Positions 1 through 13,240 are shown, counted from the stretch's first letter. The stretch: 64,000 nucleotides of DNA from Montifringilla adamsi (GCA_017590115.1 JAGGNK010006560.1:620001-684000), one strand, 5' to 3'. Notes: generated from the letters alone by a model not told the origin. Made by a program: numbers and translations.

Positions 1-922
1 TTGAAATCATTAGCACACACAATAAAAAGATGCTGTTTCCCTACAGTAAAAAGAAACATTCCTGTATAATGTCTCTCATTTTTATTTAATGCATTCAGAG
101 AAATTATTAGTCTTGTTCATCATAAAACAATAGTTTGTCCTGTTTTCCTCTTACCAGTAGCAGGGAGAAATCTCCGTTTCCAGTGTAGTTCACCTTGTCT
201 CACTGTCCTCAGCACCAGAGCCTGTGCTTGCTATGAGGACAAACAGGAAAGGAGCAAGCAAAATAAGCTGCAGTCCCACCGTACTTTTCAGCCACTCTAT
301 TAGAAAGCCCAACTCAGAGATATTCTTGGGGGTTTTTGTCTGGTTGTTGAAATATAATCTGGAAAAAAAAAAAATCTGTGTGTTATTATGCCCTGTAGAC
401 CTGTATAGGTCTCACTGGTCAATTTCACATGGGGCTAGTGCCAAACTCGCACTCCTTGTGCTGACAGTGCTTCCTTGCAGTAGGAGGAAGCTTTGCAGAT
501 CCTTTCCAAGTGGGCTGTAGTGCCCAAGGGACAGGCGAGCAGAGCACCTCTAGAACACCTAATACAGGTAACTTGCTCAAGGCCACACAAGAAATTGGTA
601 CCAGAACCGATTTTGAAAGTTAGAGCATCAAGCTCACATCTGTCTTCCCAAGTGGTCTTTTTCTGGCAAATAACAGGGCAGCATATCATTAATTAGAAGG
701 TGATGGCTTGGGATTTTCAGAGTACACTGTTTATTACTATGATGTTTCATGGTTTGACTTCCAGTTTGAGACAAAAGGTCTGATTTTCAGAACAAAATAA
801 ACTCGCTTGCTGACAAACAGGCTTTTTAGATTCTGTTAAAGTGGGTATTTCAAATATGAGGCAGCCAAAAATCACTAACCCCATTTGCAAATATTTCTGC
901 CTTTCAGCCATCCATTTGCCTT

Positions 923-1070
923 AAAAAAAACCAAACCAAACCAAACCAAACCAAAAAAAAAAAAAAAAAAACCCAAAAACCAAAAAAACCCAAAAAACAA
1001 AAAACAAAAAAAAACCACCCAAAAAAAACCCCAAACAAAACCGAAAAAAAACCAAAGAAAAGAAACAGAA
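923..1070. repeat. A/C-only low-complexity tract (AAACC/AAAC type)
   Basis: About 150 bases consist almost entirely of A and C on the + strand. They start with several CCAAA units and decay into mixed A-runs and short C-runs. The pattern resembles a degenerate simple repeat or an expanded retroposon tail. It stays open in translation only because it contains almost no T or G and so cannot form stop codons; it is not coding. A similar tract occurs at 59659-59880 on the same strand. Confidence 0.85.
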
Positions 1071-3916
1071 TTTCATTCATTTTAAGAAGCTTATGATGTC
1101 ACATGTGAAATGTCAACAGATAGCAACTTAGACTAATCCCTGAAAGATGACCTACTTGAAGGTGTTTGACATATCAGGCAGTTCTCTCTATACTGCATCA
1201 ATAAATGACATTTTTATGAAGCCAGATTTTAAATGCATCAGATTTTGTGCTAACCAGATGATTTACCATGGGATCAAACTTTGATCTCCTAGTCTAACAT
1301 TTAAGACAGAGACTGTTAAAGACACAAGTATCACACAATAACCTACAGACTTGAAGCTTGCACGTTCCTTTAATTCATTTTTATCTGATCTGTTCCTTTT
1401 TATTACTATAGATATAAAATTTTCTTATAATTGCTTTTCTTTCCACAGAGCTCCCTCCAGGTTGATGGCTTGCTTTTCCTCTTGCTTTTCCTACTTTCCC
1501 ACAGAGCCATGGACTCTGGTGGGAGCAGAAGAATAAGCTTAACAGATTGAGATCAAAATTACAATGAAATATATGTCATGTGGATAATGCTAGGGAAAAA
1601 GAAAATTCCACCCAGTTTAGACCTTTCAAATAATCAGGGAGAGTTTTTTCTCCCAGCAGAGGTATTTTTGCATGTGGCACCGAACCCAAGAGATTGGAGA
1701 TTACTCCTAGATGTTAGCTGAGCAAAATTCAGCCCTGTCCAGAAGGCCAGCCCAAGGTCTTAAATGATCTATAGGCTTTGCTCTGACCACTAGATGTCTA
1801 TGCAAATGAAATGGGTAGGCATGTCTGCACTGGGGATGGGAAAGGGCACAGGTCAAGTGTGGTTGTACAGGCCATTAATTTAATGTTCTTGTCTTCTTAA
1901 TTTCCTTTTTTTATCTGTGCTTTTTGGCTTAAAGTTATTGACTCCTGGATGTGCCTGTAAGAGGTCTGCCAATTATTTGGTAGGGAATGGCTGCATAGAT
2001 CCCTTGGAGGTGCTGAGAGAGGGATTTTGACACCTGTTAGAGCACCCTGTGTGTGGCCAGATGGAATGCACTGGATATCAAATCAAACATCATCGCAGCC
2101 CCCTGACACACTCCCATGCCACAGGGGTGGACAGGCCTAAGTGCTCATTAGCACGTGAAAGAGATTCATATTTTAGCTGCAGGTTATTAAGTATGGAAAC
2201 CTGTTCCTCTGTGTGATGCCTTATGTGGCAAGACTTGGGAGGTTCTGGTTCCAAGACATGCCACTGATAGTTTAGTGAAAATGGAAAAGGTTGACGAAAA
2301 TAAAAAGAGTACTAACTAAATGGAGTCAGCACTGCAAAATTAGGATCTTCCAAAAGGCAAGATAATTTTGGGAATGTTTATATGACAATGCTATATGCCT
2401 AGCATATTTTATAGCATTAAAAAAAATCAAATTAAAAAAAAAAAACCCTCCAAGCAATCACAATAAAGATGATGCAGTAAATAAAACAAAAAATATGACA
2501 AACAAAATATGAGCAAACCACCTATATTGACAGGGACTACTACACAGACCAACTTTGTATTCAGGGACGGCTTCCAAACCTAAGTGAGAAGTAGGGGGCA
2601 TAAACAAATCTTGCAATGCAGAATCAGATTTATGGAGGTTTAATTTCTTGCCTATGTCTGTTGGTTTCAATCAAAACTGAAAAGCAAGTGAGAACGGATG
2701 CAATTCTTCTTTAAAATGCAGAAGGAGTGCAGAAAAATGAGACCTTCTGGAATATTACTTGCTGTTCTCCACCTCCACAAACGGAGAATGCTTATTGCAC
2801 GACTACTACATTTTTCAATAAAAGTAAAGTCTTGCACTTTTGTGAATGGTATGAATATTTTATTGATCTTATCTGCCCACTGTGGATCTGACAGAAATAA
2901 CCTTTTAGCTTAAAAGAATATTAAAAGAAGAAAAATAAAACTGAAACACCAGATAAGCAATTGCCAGAAAAATTGGGACTTATGTGCTTATCACATTAAA
3001 TGAAATTATACTGGGTCTTTACTATGATAAACAGTTATCAATATGGTTTCACCTGCACCTGCTTGGATTTTGCCCATATTTTACAGAAAGAGTATTAATA
3101 TTTTACAGGCATTTTTCTGCATACAAAGAAAGAAAGCACCGTCCCGGTGGGATAGAAAATCTTGTAAGACTGTAATAATGGAAAGCTCAGTGAATCTTGC
3201 TGTAGACAAGCATGGATGAGAAAACAAAGCAGCCTATTTATTATAGTGCTACAATTATCCAAGCTGCAGTATCAATTTTAGATGGACTAGCTGGTTATTT
3301 TCCTTAGGTCTATAATCCTGTTTGACTTTCTGTGATATGAACTCCAACTGTTCAAATGAAGCAGGGAAAACCTGTTCTGGTGTCTGTGATGGTCTGTGTT
3401 CTGGGGGACCATCACCTGTGGCACTGTCTTGGTATTGCCAGCACAATCAAGAAGAGGGCATGGATTCTTTTCCCTTTTTCAAATCATGGTGCAATTTCTG
3501 GAGGGAGAACTCCTTATGACCTTGTGTGAACTGGAATTTTACTGACAACTCACTTATTTTGGGAACAACAGAGAAAGTGTGTGCTGGCAACTTTGCTTGA
3601 CTGCAAAATTGTGTTCACCTTTGAGTCTTCTTCAGAAGATATGCCTTTTGGTTTGTTTTGTCGTGCCAATATTGTCTTATGGCTAACAAATATATAAAAA
3701 TTCAGGTGTGGGCAGTGAAATACCATGTTTAATCCTTTTTGCTAACAAAAGTCTCTTATAAAATATAGGAAGCAAAAACAAATTTTAATTGCAGCCTTTT
3801 ATACAAATTGTTATGCAAACTTTGGCTTTCTTATATATTAAATTTCTACTGTAAGAGGTAAGATTTTGCGTACTCTCATATATGTTGCAACACTTATTAT
3901 TTATTTTGCCAGTTTT

Positions 3917-3958
3917 TGTATATATGTATACTCATATATATATACATACACACACATA
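3917..3958. repeat. AT/CA-rich dinucleotide patch
   Basis: A short run of imperfect TA and CA dinucleotide repeats, with alternating TATA and CACACA segments. It is ordinary microsatellite sequence with no sign of function. Confidence 0.6.
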
Positions 3959-6900
3959 GAAGACAGATATGTGCATGTATATTTATAAGCAAGAGTAAAT
4001 GCACAGGACAGTGTCAGTGTTATCTACTCTCCCTCAGAGTATTTATGAGCTTTTTAAGTTGTTAAATGATGATGAAAAGTACATCTCTAAGAAAGGACAT
4101 GAAGTGACTCAGTGTTGTGTTGAAGTTTGGGTTATTAAGCTTAGGGAAAAAAAACCAAAACAACAACTACCAAACTTCTTTTTTTGGTGAAGAGGCTATT
4201 TTCTAAAATCATTACATGAACTGGGAACCAGTTAAATTAAAGCTTCCTCTAGTGTCTGAAACCTAGGTCAAAAGATAATGAAAAGTGAAAGTCATTACTT
4301 TTTGGGGTGGAGCCAAGATGGAAGATATTACTTACGTCTCTGCTTGCAGCAAACTGCATGAATTATGGCTGGGAGTGAGCCCCTGAGGACATTCTGCATT
4401 TTTTAATTCTCTCAGCCGCTGTCGTCTCTGAACAGGCAGAAGTTTTGCAGAGCCATGCTGCAAAATTTGTCAGCGATGATATTTTGTAGGCATGGATGCT
4501 GAAATGCAAACCTTTTAAAAAAGGTACGCTTATACATAGAAACACATATAATGTTTAAATAATATTTTATATATTTATTTATTTACATTAATGAAAGTGA
4601 CTTCAAAACCAGGCTTTGCATGGAAACATGATAGACTTTCCAGGGGACATCATAGTGCAGTTGAACTGGCCACTAAGGAATCTTTTTGAGTATTTCTTGA
4701 AAGTTTTCCACTTTTGTCAATTTAATGTCTTTGTCCCCTGAATGGAATAATTACTTAGATTTCTTAGTTTTTTGGAGGATTGTTTGGTTTTGTTGTTTGA
4801 TAAAAGACTGTGAAGTTTGCTTAGTGGTTTTGGGGTTTTAATTGGTTAGGGGATTTTTTTAGGATTTCTTTAAGGGCATGTTTCTAGTCCATCTGTTTTA
4901 GTTAATGCCACTCTAGTTAATGCTAATCAAGTTCCTGATAAATCCCTGCCAGGTATGCTGGTTGACATTCTGCTCCTAAACTTTCTGCAGCTGGGAAATG
5001 AACAGTCTCAGCAGCAGCCTCACTCCATTTTTTGTGTAAGTGTACAATGAGTCAAATTGAGGGCTATGATCAATTGAGGGTTCATAGCGAAGTGAATATA
5101 ACCTAAATATTTTATGATAAACAAACCAGCAAATAATACCTAGAAATGTATGGGTGAATGTCCTTGTGAAATCCCACAAAAACTGCTTTATTCTAGACTA
5201 AGTTGGAAAACCCTACATGTTTTCAGGTAGCCCATATATTCCTAATTTCTACCAGGTTTTTGGCCATATGCAAGGCTGAAGATTGTTTCAGAGACAATAA
5301 ATAAGATAGGACTCATTAATAGGAAGAAGATAATGGAAAATGCCTCAAATTGAAATTAATTGTTTTTTCTTGCTTCAGGAAGAGAATGGCAGTGACTCTG
5401 GATCAGAGCATGGGTCACCATAGCCTGGTGCATTACCTTAACAAGAAGTCCAGGTGCCTGCATAGAGTTATTTTTAATTTTTTAAAATAATTTCCCAGCT
5501 TCCAATGTCTTCTGGTCTTCCATGAGAAAGAGAAGGTGCATCTGTATTTAATTTACAGTGGAAAGTCTATAGAAGAAAAATCACTTCTTAAGCTCCTTTC
5601 TCCCCAGTCAAGGTAGGGCATTATCCGAAGAGTTGGACATGAGCCTCTGTTGTGCACTTCTGTTCTTGCAGTGGTTGGAACATTTGCAGTTCTTGGCAAG
5701 GACCATTTACTTACCAGTGATTCAGCCTTCAGTAATCAGCACAATGGTGAAACTGTTTCATCACAGCTCAGGGACAAACTTACAAATCCTACCAGCACGT
5801 CCATTCCTTATCCATTTTCTTCCTTTTTATGAGGTGGGAGGAAAGATATGAAGCCTTCTTCTGACATTTAAATACAAGATGTGATGAGTTATTTCTGAAA
5901 AACATCCAAAATAAAAAAAATGAGAAGACACTTAGTTCTTCCTACTAATCAGCTGTAGCAACTTTTTATCTCTTAGCCTTTTCTAAGCTTCTACACTAAT
6001 ATTAAATACCTCACTCTTAGCATTTAGACTAATTATGTATTTCACAGTTAACATTTATGTTAACTGCATTTTGCCTATGTTTCGGATTTCTTTGGGGTGT
6101 CTGATCTCTGCTTCTAAAACAGAAGTTGACTTATATGCAATGGCTCCAAATCAGTTGCTTTGTATTGCCCCCAGGCCATGCTTCTGTCCACCCGCAAATG
6201 AAATCTTGGGTACCTGGCGTTGTGTCATAAATATATATTAAATTAAAATATGTATTATTTTAATCCATTTATCAGCCTAAAGAGACTGTACTGATGGGAG
6301 TGCTTATGTTTGAAAATATTTTCTCAGCAGATCTGCAAGCTTTTTGTCTGTAGGTCTTTGACTGGACCTCTCATAGCCTTTTCCTGCCATCTACACACCA
6401 ATGTTGAGGTCTCTGCCTATTGCTGCCCTGCTCTGTAAGCAGGTTTGGACCTAGGGACTTCCTCTTCTATTTGCACACTCCGGAGGCATGAACTGTACTT
6501 CTTCTTTTCCTTCTCCTTTCTCCTTTTCCTTTCCTGCTGCCAACACACCTCAGTTTCCAGTTGTGTTAGTGCCTGGACTCACTCACACACGGTATGACCA
6601 ATGTGGCTCCGCTGCCCTGTTTACACCTGCAGAAGCAGAATCCAGCTTCCACACATCTTCCAACTATCCACAACAGCTCCTAACTGAACCCAAGTACAGG
6701 TACTGGCAGGGACATATCAGGCCACAAGTCCATGCAATTGGCTGTCACTTGAAACCTATGGAATAATACAGTCTGCCATACCATCCCACACAATTGTTTC
6801 AGCACCTTGAATAAACACTTTTGGATTAACTCCCTGACATGACCCCATGAAAAGCCAACAATGACATGTGGCACCAAGTGTTTTGCTCCTCTTGGGGCAA

Positions 6901-7946
6901 AAGAGATGGACTGCACTGCAAGCTGGGACCTAAGCACACCCCTTGAATATGACAATGATGCTTTGTGGGAACATCTCTTACTCTGTTTGTTCAGAGGCTG
7001 TTGATCTCTTCTGAAAAGGAAGGGGAGACAAGAGCATGGATGATGACATCAGTACACACACTGCCTCCTTTTACCTCACTGTTCTCGGTAACAGGAGCAC
7101 ACATGCTGGTTTTGCATGCTTTAGCCAGTCAGGAGTAGAGAAACCAAGGGGTTGTGCAGCTTAGCAGGCCAGGAGACCAAACTCTCAATTGCTGTCTAAG
7201 GTGATCCACAAGAACCTTACATGAAGTAGGCATCAACCTCCTCCAAAGGGTCCCAACCCTGGAGGTACCCATGTAAACAAGCCCAGGCACAGTATCCATC
7301 TATACTCATACCCTGCAAAGAATGTGAACAGAGACTCTTCTGGGCTCCAAAGTTATCTTACTAATAGTCCAATTTGTGCACCAAATCAGAGTGGCCATGT
7401 ATAACACTTAAGCTGTACTCACCAACAGATAAGGGATCAGGAAGTTTAGCTTAAACAACAGGATCTAAGTGAACCAGTTCTACCAAATATAAGGATGCAG
7501 TTAGGAGTGGATTTATCCTGCTGTTTACTGTGATTTGGAAATATTTTGCTGACAACAATGCTGAGCTTCCCCTGAACACCTTTTGCAGGATTACATTGGA
7601 AACACACATGACCTGTCCTTGGAATTAGAAGAACGGCCCCTTGGGGTGCCACCACCAAGCATCCTCTCAATGCAAGTGGGACAACATTCTTCAGTCATGT
7701 GGAGACAAAGAAAAAAGAGGGATAATGCAACACCAGGACTGCCAGGTCATGATGATGGTGCAAGCTGGCACAAACTCCCTAAAGTACACAATTACTAACC
7801 TGATAGAAATGCAGCTGAGGGATTGTTCCTGATCTGGATTAGACCTGTACTGCCAGATGATCTGGTAGATAGAGTTGTTATTAATGAATGTTGAATCACA
7901 GACTAGGTGAATGATACCTGGGTCAAACCCACTCCAAGCCCACAAA

Positions 7947-7947
<1 letters not shown>

Positions 7948-7980
<33 letters not shown>
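7948..7980. repeat. (TGC)11 trinucleotide microsatellite
   Basis: Eleven uninterrupted TGC units run from 7948 to 7980, followed by a partial unit. A surrounding 77-codon + strand frame would read this as poly-alanine, but that frame has no recognisable domain or gene structure, so the repeat is annotated as a non-coding CTG/CAG-class microsatellite that is probably polymorphic. Confidence 0.9.
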
Positions 7981-7982
<2 letters not shown>

Positions 7983-10296
7983 AATGTATGCCCTTATGCT
8001 ACTCAATGAACCAATGTGATGAGATAGAAAATAATTTATTATTCATATTGCCTCAGGCAAGAAAGGGGATGCAGGTAAGGAATATAAGAACGGTTAGAGT
8101 GGCAATTAGAGCTAATTTTAGTCTGATTGACCTACCTTGACATTAAATGCATTGGAGAATTCCCTCTGCCATTATAAAGTGTGCTTTTCTGCATAAGTCT
8201 GAATAAAAGGGGACAAGTTTCATGCATATGCCATTAGAAATATGTAAGGATATCTCAGCAGGTTCAGGCTGATCCTGGTAGCAGCAGAACCAGTGTGGAG
8301 TTACACCATGACCACTGCCTTTAGAGGGAAGAAAACATAATCTGCACCATAAAGAGGTGGGCTGCTATTTAAAATTAATAGAAAAAGGTAGCCAATATTA
8401 GTTTAGCTTAATTTCTGTCTTAGACAACATAGTAAATAGTTCATGGCAGCTAAGTATGAGACAGATCATACTCTGCTCATCCAAACTGTTGAAATGATGT
8501 GAAGAAATAGTGAAGGGCACCCCTCCACTTTCCAGCATTTTATAAGATGTGCACTGCTTTCCACCAGATAATAGAAATCAGAGCACACCCTTAAATTCTG
8601 CAAGACTCTTTTCCACTGCAAAGCCATATCAGTGAGCCCATTAAGTACTTGCACATATCTGCAAGTTATGCACATGGGTCTGTCAGCTTCTGTGCCTCTG
8701 GGGAAGCAACTGGCCTTACTTACCAAGACCACTGCTAAAGTAAAGAGCGTGGCTCTTCTCAGGATATCCTATGGGTAAAGTGTTAGTGTGAGGTCAGTCA
8801 GTAATGAGAGTGAAAAATAGTGCAGGAATTTAAACAGCTCTCAGATTCTGCTCTCCTCTTTTGCAGCCCAGCACCCAGGCTAGTGGGATATTTGGCAAGT
8901 GTTCTCATTCTGATGGCAGCTTGTTTATCGCAACATTTGAATTCAGCTGGTTCGGCATGGTGCATATGTTTGCTGTTAAGCTCAGCTGGTACAAAACGTT
9001 CAGTATAACTGATATGCTGGGTGTAAGGACATAGGAAGCAACAAACTGGTCCAGACTCAGAGGATGTTTAGATATGTATAAAGAGAAGCTGAGCAAACCG
9101 TTAAAAATGAAAATAATTTACAGGATAGAATTCAAAGCACTTTTTCTCTGGTATTTAATTTTTTTAACCAACTTGAAGTTAAAAATGCATTAGGGTTCAA
9201 AATATATACTATTGTACAAACAATAAAGAGTTAAAGCTTGTGTTGAAAACAGAATACCATACTGCTGCCACAGCCATACCTCTGGAGAGGATATAGTGTG
9301 GATAGAACAGGCCTGCTTTAAACACAGCAGACCTCCCGTGTGGCACACATATTCCTTGTCTATACTAACAACCTTGATACAGATGTCTTGGCAAGCCTTC
9401 CTGCTGCCTACAACTCTTCAGTATTTTTACAGATGAATAAGAGTTTGTCAGCAGGGAGTGTCGCAGCATGTAGGGAATTAATTATAAGTGATAATAATCC
9501 AGCAGACTTATACTGAGATTGAAATGTCTCACAGAATCATTTTTGTCCTTGAAAGGTGGATACTGGCTTTTTTGTACAGTTTAATCTAGGTACACACAGC
9601 AAAAAAGCTCTCTTGCAAGTCCTAAAATGAAACAAACCATATCAACAAAAGCACTTTCCCACCAGCAAAGTGCCACAGGACATCAGCTAGCACAGCTGCA
9701 GCAGTCTGTTCTGCAGACTTTCCACACTACTGGCAAAGCTCAAAGATGGACCAGGTTCCAGAAGCTTCTGAAGGTTTTCCACAAGTGAAACTATAGCTTT
9801 CCAGTCTTTTGGCTAGCTGTGCTAGCTGAGTTTTGGCAGAGGGTATGGTCTAATCAAAAATTATGATCTTAGTGGCCAACATTTCTAAACCCATAATAAT
9901 CCCTTCATCACCTTAACAGCAATGTGGGAGGCAATAGACAGTGGCAGAGTCTCCTGCAAAAGGCTTTGTGCCCAGATACTGCACACGGGTGCAACCACTG
10001 TGGCAAGGTGGGTACCAGGCAGCAGCACCACCCTTTTGGAATTGCCTAACGCAACCCTCATCCTTTATGAGACCTATTTATGGCATGGGAGGACTGCAGC
10101 CTCATGATCACTCCTGGCAAGGCCTGCCCTGGGTGCTGCACAGTGGCAGAGCAAGGGAAACCATGGAGCTGCTGGGCCAGGGCCAGGGAGACGCTGGCTG
10201 ATCCCTTAACTGCCACTGATGTGACCTCACTGTGTAACCCTCTTTTTTCCTCTGAGGGAGGATACAGTTTGACCTTCCAACAGCCACAGAAGGCTG

Positions 10297-10301
10297 GGGA
10301 T
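10297..10301. repeat. 5-bp target-site duplication, left copy
   Basis: GGGAT lies directly before the TG start of the LTR at 10302 and is repeated exactly after its CA end at 10915-10919. Direct repeats of the target next to TG...CA ends are the signature of retroviral integration. Confidence 0.6.
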
Positions 10302-10713
10302 TGTAGCAAGAAAAGGGCTTTAAAATGGCAATTTCGAGATTCTATCCTGAGTACTATGGGGATTGTTATGGATATGATGGTAATTTGTGCTGATAGAATA
10401 TGATTGTTAGAATAATATAATATAAAGCTTTAAAATCACATCAGCAAGGGAGAAGGGGATTGCTTCACAGGGTGGCGAAAACCGCAGCTGGCAGCCGAGG
10501 AGGAGGTGTGTCATTAACATACAAAGTGAACCTAGCCTGCACAGGAGATGGGTGTTCTCACTGGTATGAACGAGATGATGACCCATGTTCATCTCAGAGA
10601 GACAGGACCATCAAGGACATACATCTGAATTCGGGACAGAGAATAGGCATAGCATGAATATGAAGAACTCCCAAGAAAGGACAAAGGGACCCCGCTGCAG
10701 GCAAGAAAAAGAG

Positions 10714-10720
10714 TATAAAA
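10714..10720 (+). promoter_or_regulatory. LTR TATA box
   Basis: TATAAAA follows an A-rich GAAAAAGAG context that is shared, in reverse complement, with both LTRs near 13.4 and 14.1 kb. It lies about 140 bp before the AATAAA signal, as expected for an LTR promoter at the end of U3. Present-day activity is unknown. Confidence 0.55.
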
Positions 10721-10855
10721 CTCGGACTCTGCCAAGTGCCATTTGTGAACAGAGGGGATTCAGTGCGATAGAGGCCGGATCTGAGTTCACCCAACTTCGA
10801 TCCGGGGTCGGTGCTGCCCTTGGTTGTTGGCGGTCAGGACTGTATATCGGTCGCA

Positions 10856-10861
10856 AATAAA
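10856..10861 (+). terminator. LTR poly(A) signal
   Basis: AATAAA sits downstream of the TATA box and upstream of the conserved U5 end, where an LTR polyadenylation signal belongs. The equivalent signal is present in the LTR at 13190 and missing in the one at 13941. Confidence 0.5.
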
Positions 10862-10914
10862 TTTTATCTTTTTATTTTTATAAAAATTGGCTGGATCAAT
10901 TTTTATCTATAACA

Positions 10915-10919
10915 GGGAT
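10915..10919. repeat. 5-bp target-site duplication, right copy
   Basis: GGGAT immediately follows the CA end of the solo LTR and matches 10297-10301 exactly. Confidence 0.6.
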
Positions 10920-12830
10920 GATGAAAGGGATGAACTGGACGTTCAGAGGGGAAGCAGACCTTCCAGGCCAAGCAGTATACCCTAATGCTGCCCACTGCCC
11001 TTGGCAGGTGGAAATTCACCTGCAGTGTGGAGCAGCTGTGAGGTGAGACCACCCACTCACTGCCTCCCCTTGCCAAAGACAGGTCTACAGAGCTCTGCTG
11101 CTCCTGGCTCTCTCAGGCCCTCTTTCAGCAAGGTATTCATCTTCAGTTAATGCAAGCAGCTACCCATTGTCACACTGGGATTACACATTATGGTTCTTGC
11201 TGAATGGGAGTCTTAATGCATTATGGGGAAAACATTAAGGAAGTTGGCTTGAAGGCTTGGAAAAATCTTTATTGTATGTGCCCAGACTGAAAACACAAAT
11301 TGTTTACCTATTTTTATTTTTTTTTTCCCTCCAGGTAATTAACAGATCCTAGTACATTATAATTAACACCTGAGCTGTCAAATCTAACATTGGCCATTTT
11401 TCCTATCAATTAAAGACTGCAACAGCAGATGGAGTTTAGAATAGATGTGTTTATTAGTTTTGGGATGAAACAGTATTTTTAGAGGAAGTATCTGGTATAC
11501 TGGTTTGAGGGTGGTGATGAAACAGTGCTTAATAGTCCTGTTATCTTACCTACTCATCACATAACAATCCAGGAGCAATTATCTAGTATCTTCTGAGAAG
11601 CTGTATGAGCTGCCAAACCTGCTGAGCGAGTATCTCAGCATTCAGATGAATGACAATAGGCTGGGAGCTACAGGACCTGCTGGGATGTTGTCAGTCCTGT
11701 CCCAGCCAGGAGAGCAGCAGCATCCCCAGAGGGCAGCCAGGATGGGCTCTCCTCATGGGGGATCCTGCACACCCTGACGAAAATCCATTTACCTTTCAGA
11801 GGCTGGGAAACAGACTAAAAAGCCCAGCCCCTCGCAGACTCAGAAGTGCGAATGACCTTTTGTGAGCACATTCTCCTTTATCTTCTGCTCCTCAGTTTCA
11901 GTTTTATTAATTCCCCACATATTCAACCTACATTTACTCTTTTCTCACTCTCTTCAGACCCACTGCAGCATTGCAGGAGAATGCACAAAAAGGAGTTTAT
12001 TCTCTGTGGCTGAGCCTTATGCTGAGGTACCATGGGCATGAGCAGTCAGAAAGAAAAAATTTAAAATCTAGATAGCTGCTCAGCTGCATGATGTAACACT
12101 CCCATTTACAAAAGACAGGAGACACACCTAGAAGACCTAGTTTGGAAATAACAATAACAAAAACATATGTCCTATCCACCCTGTTTGAAGGGCAAAAGCA
12201 CATTGAATGCTTAGGGGAGAAGTGGTTCTGAAACCCAGTTATTAAGGTTGTTTTCCCAAAACAGAGTCAATGGCTAAAGATCAACAAGACTATGGCAGTT
12301 CTCAGGTTGCTCAAGGAGCTTGAGAATGGTGACACATTTAGACTTCGAAGTAGTAGAAATCTTGATGTTAACCCAGATGTTTAAACTTCATGGTGTTCAT
12401 TGTTGTTGAGATTCAGGTTCTTTAGCAGATGAGGCAAATAGTGGCTATCTTCAAAGAGCTCAGATTTTGAACAGAGCTTCACCAGGGGGTATTCTGGTTT
12501 GCCCCACAGTAAGAGGTTTTTGTTGTTAAGTCATGGAATTTGACACCTTCTGCCTATACAAACTTTGTTTCTAGTGTAAATCTAATTGAGGACTTTTCCC
12601 ACATTAGCCCTTCTATTTCAAATGACAACATGCACTTCCTCATAAGCATCTTGGTTTCCCTCACCCATTGCAATTTGGGCTGTAATGTGTCCTTCATCTA
12701 AAAGCTGAGTATGGAAATCTGAAGCCAGCAGGGCAGGACTGGGGTATAACTTTAACAGCGTTTCATCCAGCTGCTTTCTGAGTTGCTAGAACAAAGAATA
12801 CATCAAGCACATTTTTCTTAAATCAGGGGG

Positions 12831-12870
12831 TTTGGATTTTCCTTTGGATTTGGATTTTCTTTTGGATAAG
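12831..12870. repeat. Short imperfect tandem repeat (TTTGGATTT)
   Basis: About four close copies of TTTGGAT(TTT) occur within 40 bases. This is a local simple-sequence duplication with no further signal. Confidence 0.5.
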
Positions 12871-13240
12871 GTTAGCTGGTGACTAGCTGGATTTGGAAGC
12901 CCCACTCATGTCAATGATTCTGTGAGGATTGAAGCATGCTGGGGTTTCTACAGAGTCTTAGGGTTCCAGCTCTACTGGGGCAGTAGCCAACTCAGGCATT
13001 TAATTCAGTCATTACTGGGCATCAGACACAGTGCATCCCAGGCGCTTTTTTTTTGTTGTTTGTGAATGCAACAACAATGCAAACTTTTACAGGCAAAACC
13101 TCCCTGTAACACATATTGGTTGCATCAGGAAGGCCTCCCTGGAAAGAATGACTTTGGAAAACATTATTTAAAATCCTGGAGTTATGAGGTGTTATAGGTA
13201 AAAATTGATCCAGCCAATTTAATAAAAAATAAAAATTAAA

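Larger units (their letters stand above)
1..10301. other. Non-coding stretch, no gene recognised
   Basis: I recognise no gene, RNA gene or transposon body here. Open frames are all under about 110 codons and lie on both strands without recognisable domains, as expected by chance at this base composition. Apart from the separately listed A/C tract, AT/CA-rich patch and TGC microsatellite, the sequence looks single-copy. At 5379-5423 there is a pyrimidine-AG followed by a 14-codon open stretch, treated only as a weak exon candidate in the findings. Confidence 0.6.
10302..10914 (+). mobile_element. Solo LTR of an endogenous retrovirus
   Basis: A 613-bp element begins TGTAGC and ends TATAACA, so it has canonical TG...CA termini, and it is bounded by the 5-bp repeat GGGAT. 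It contains a TATA box (10714-10720) and an AATAAA signal (10856-10861), in the order expected for U3-R-U5. Its 3' two thirds clearly align with the reverse complement of the two LTRs at 13190-14679: the same TATA environment, a similar R region, and the same U5 end around TTGGCTGGATCAATTTTTA. The first ~100 bp align less well. No gag, pol or env frame is attached, so it is probably a solo LTR left by recombination between the two ends of a provirus. A 5-bp duplication suggests an ERVL-like (class III) source, but this is weak evidence. Nothing shows that it is active. Confidence 0.75.
10915..13189. other. Unannotated spacer between inverted LTRs
   Basis: About 2.3 kb separates the + strand solo LTR from the - strand tandem LTRs. 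I see no retroviral coding remnant in it: no reverse transcriptase or protease-like frame, and only short chance frames. At 12831-12870 there is a small imperfect tandem repeat of TTTGGATTT. The spacer therefore looks like host DNA rather than provirus interior, and the LTRs on either side probably come from separate insertions. Confidence 0.55.

Noticed and set aside
885..1085. Lys/Pro/Asn-rich + strand frame resembling a basic protein
   Set aside because: It is the translation of the A/C low-complexity tract.
6480..8800. Series of - strand frames as an old retroviral envelope or polymerase remnant
   Set aside because: I could not recognise a retroviral motif in any frame, and no LTR borders the stretch.
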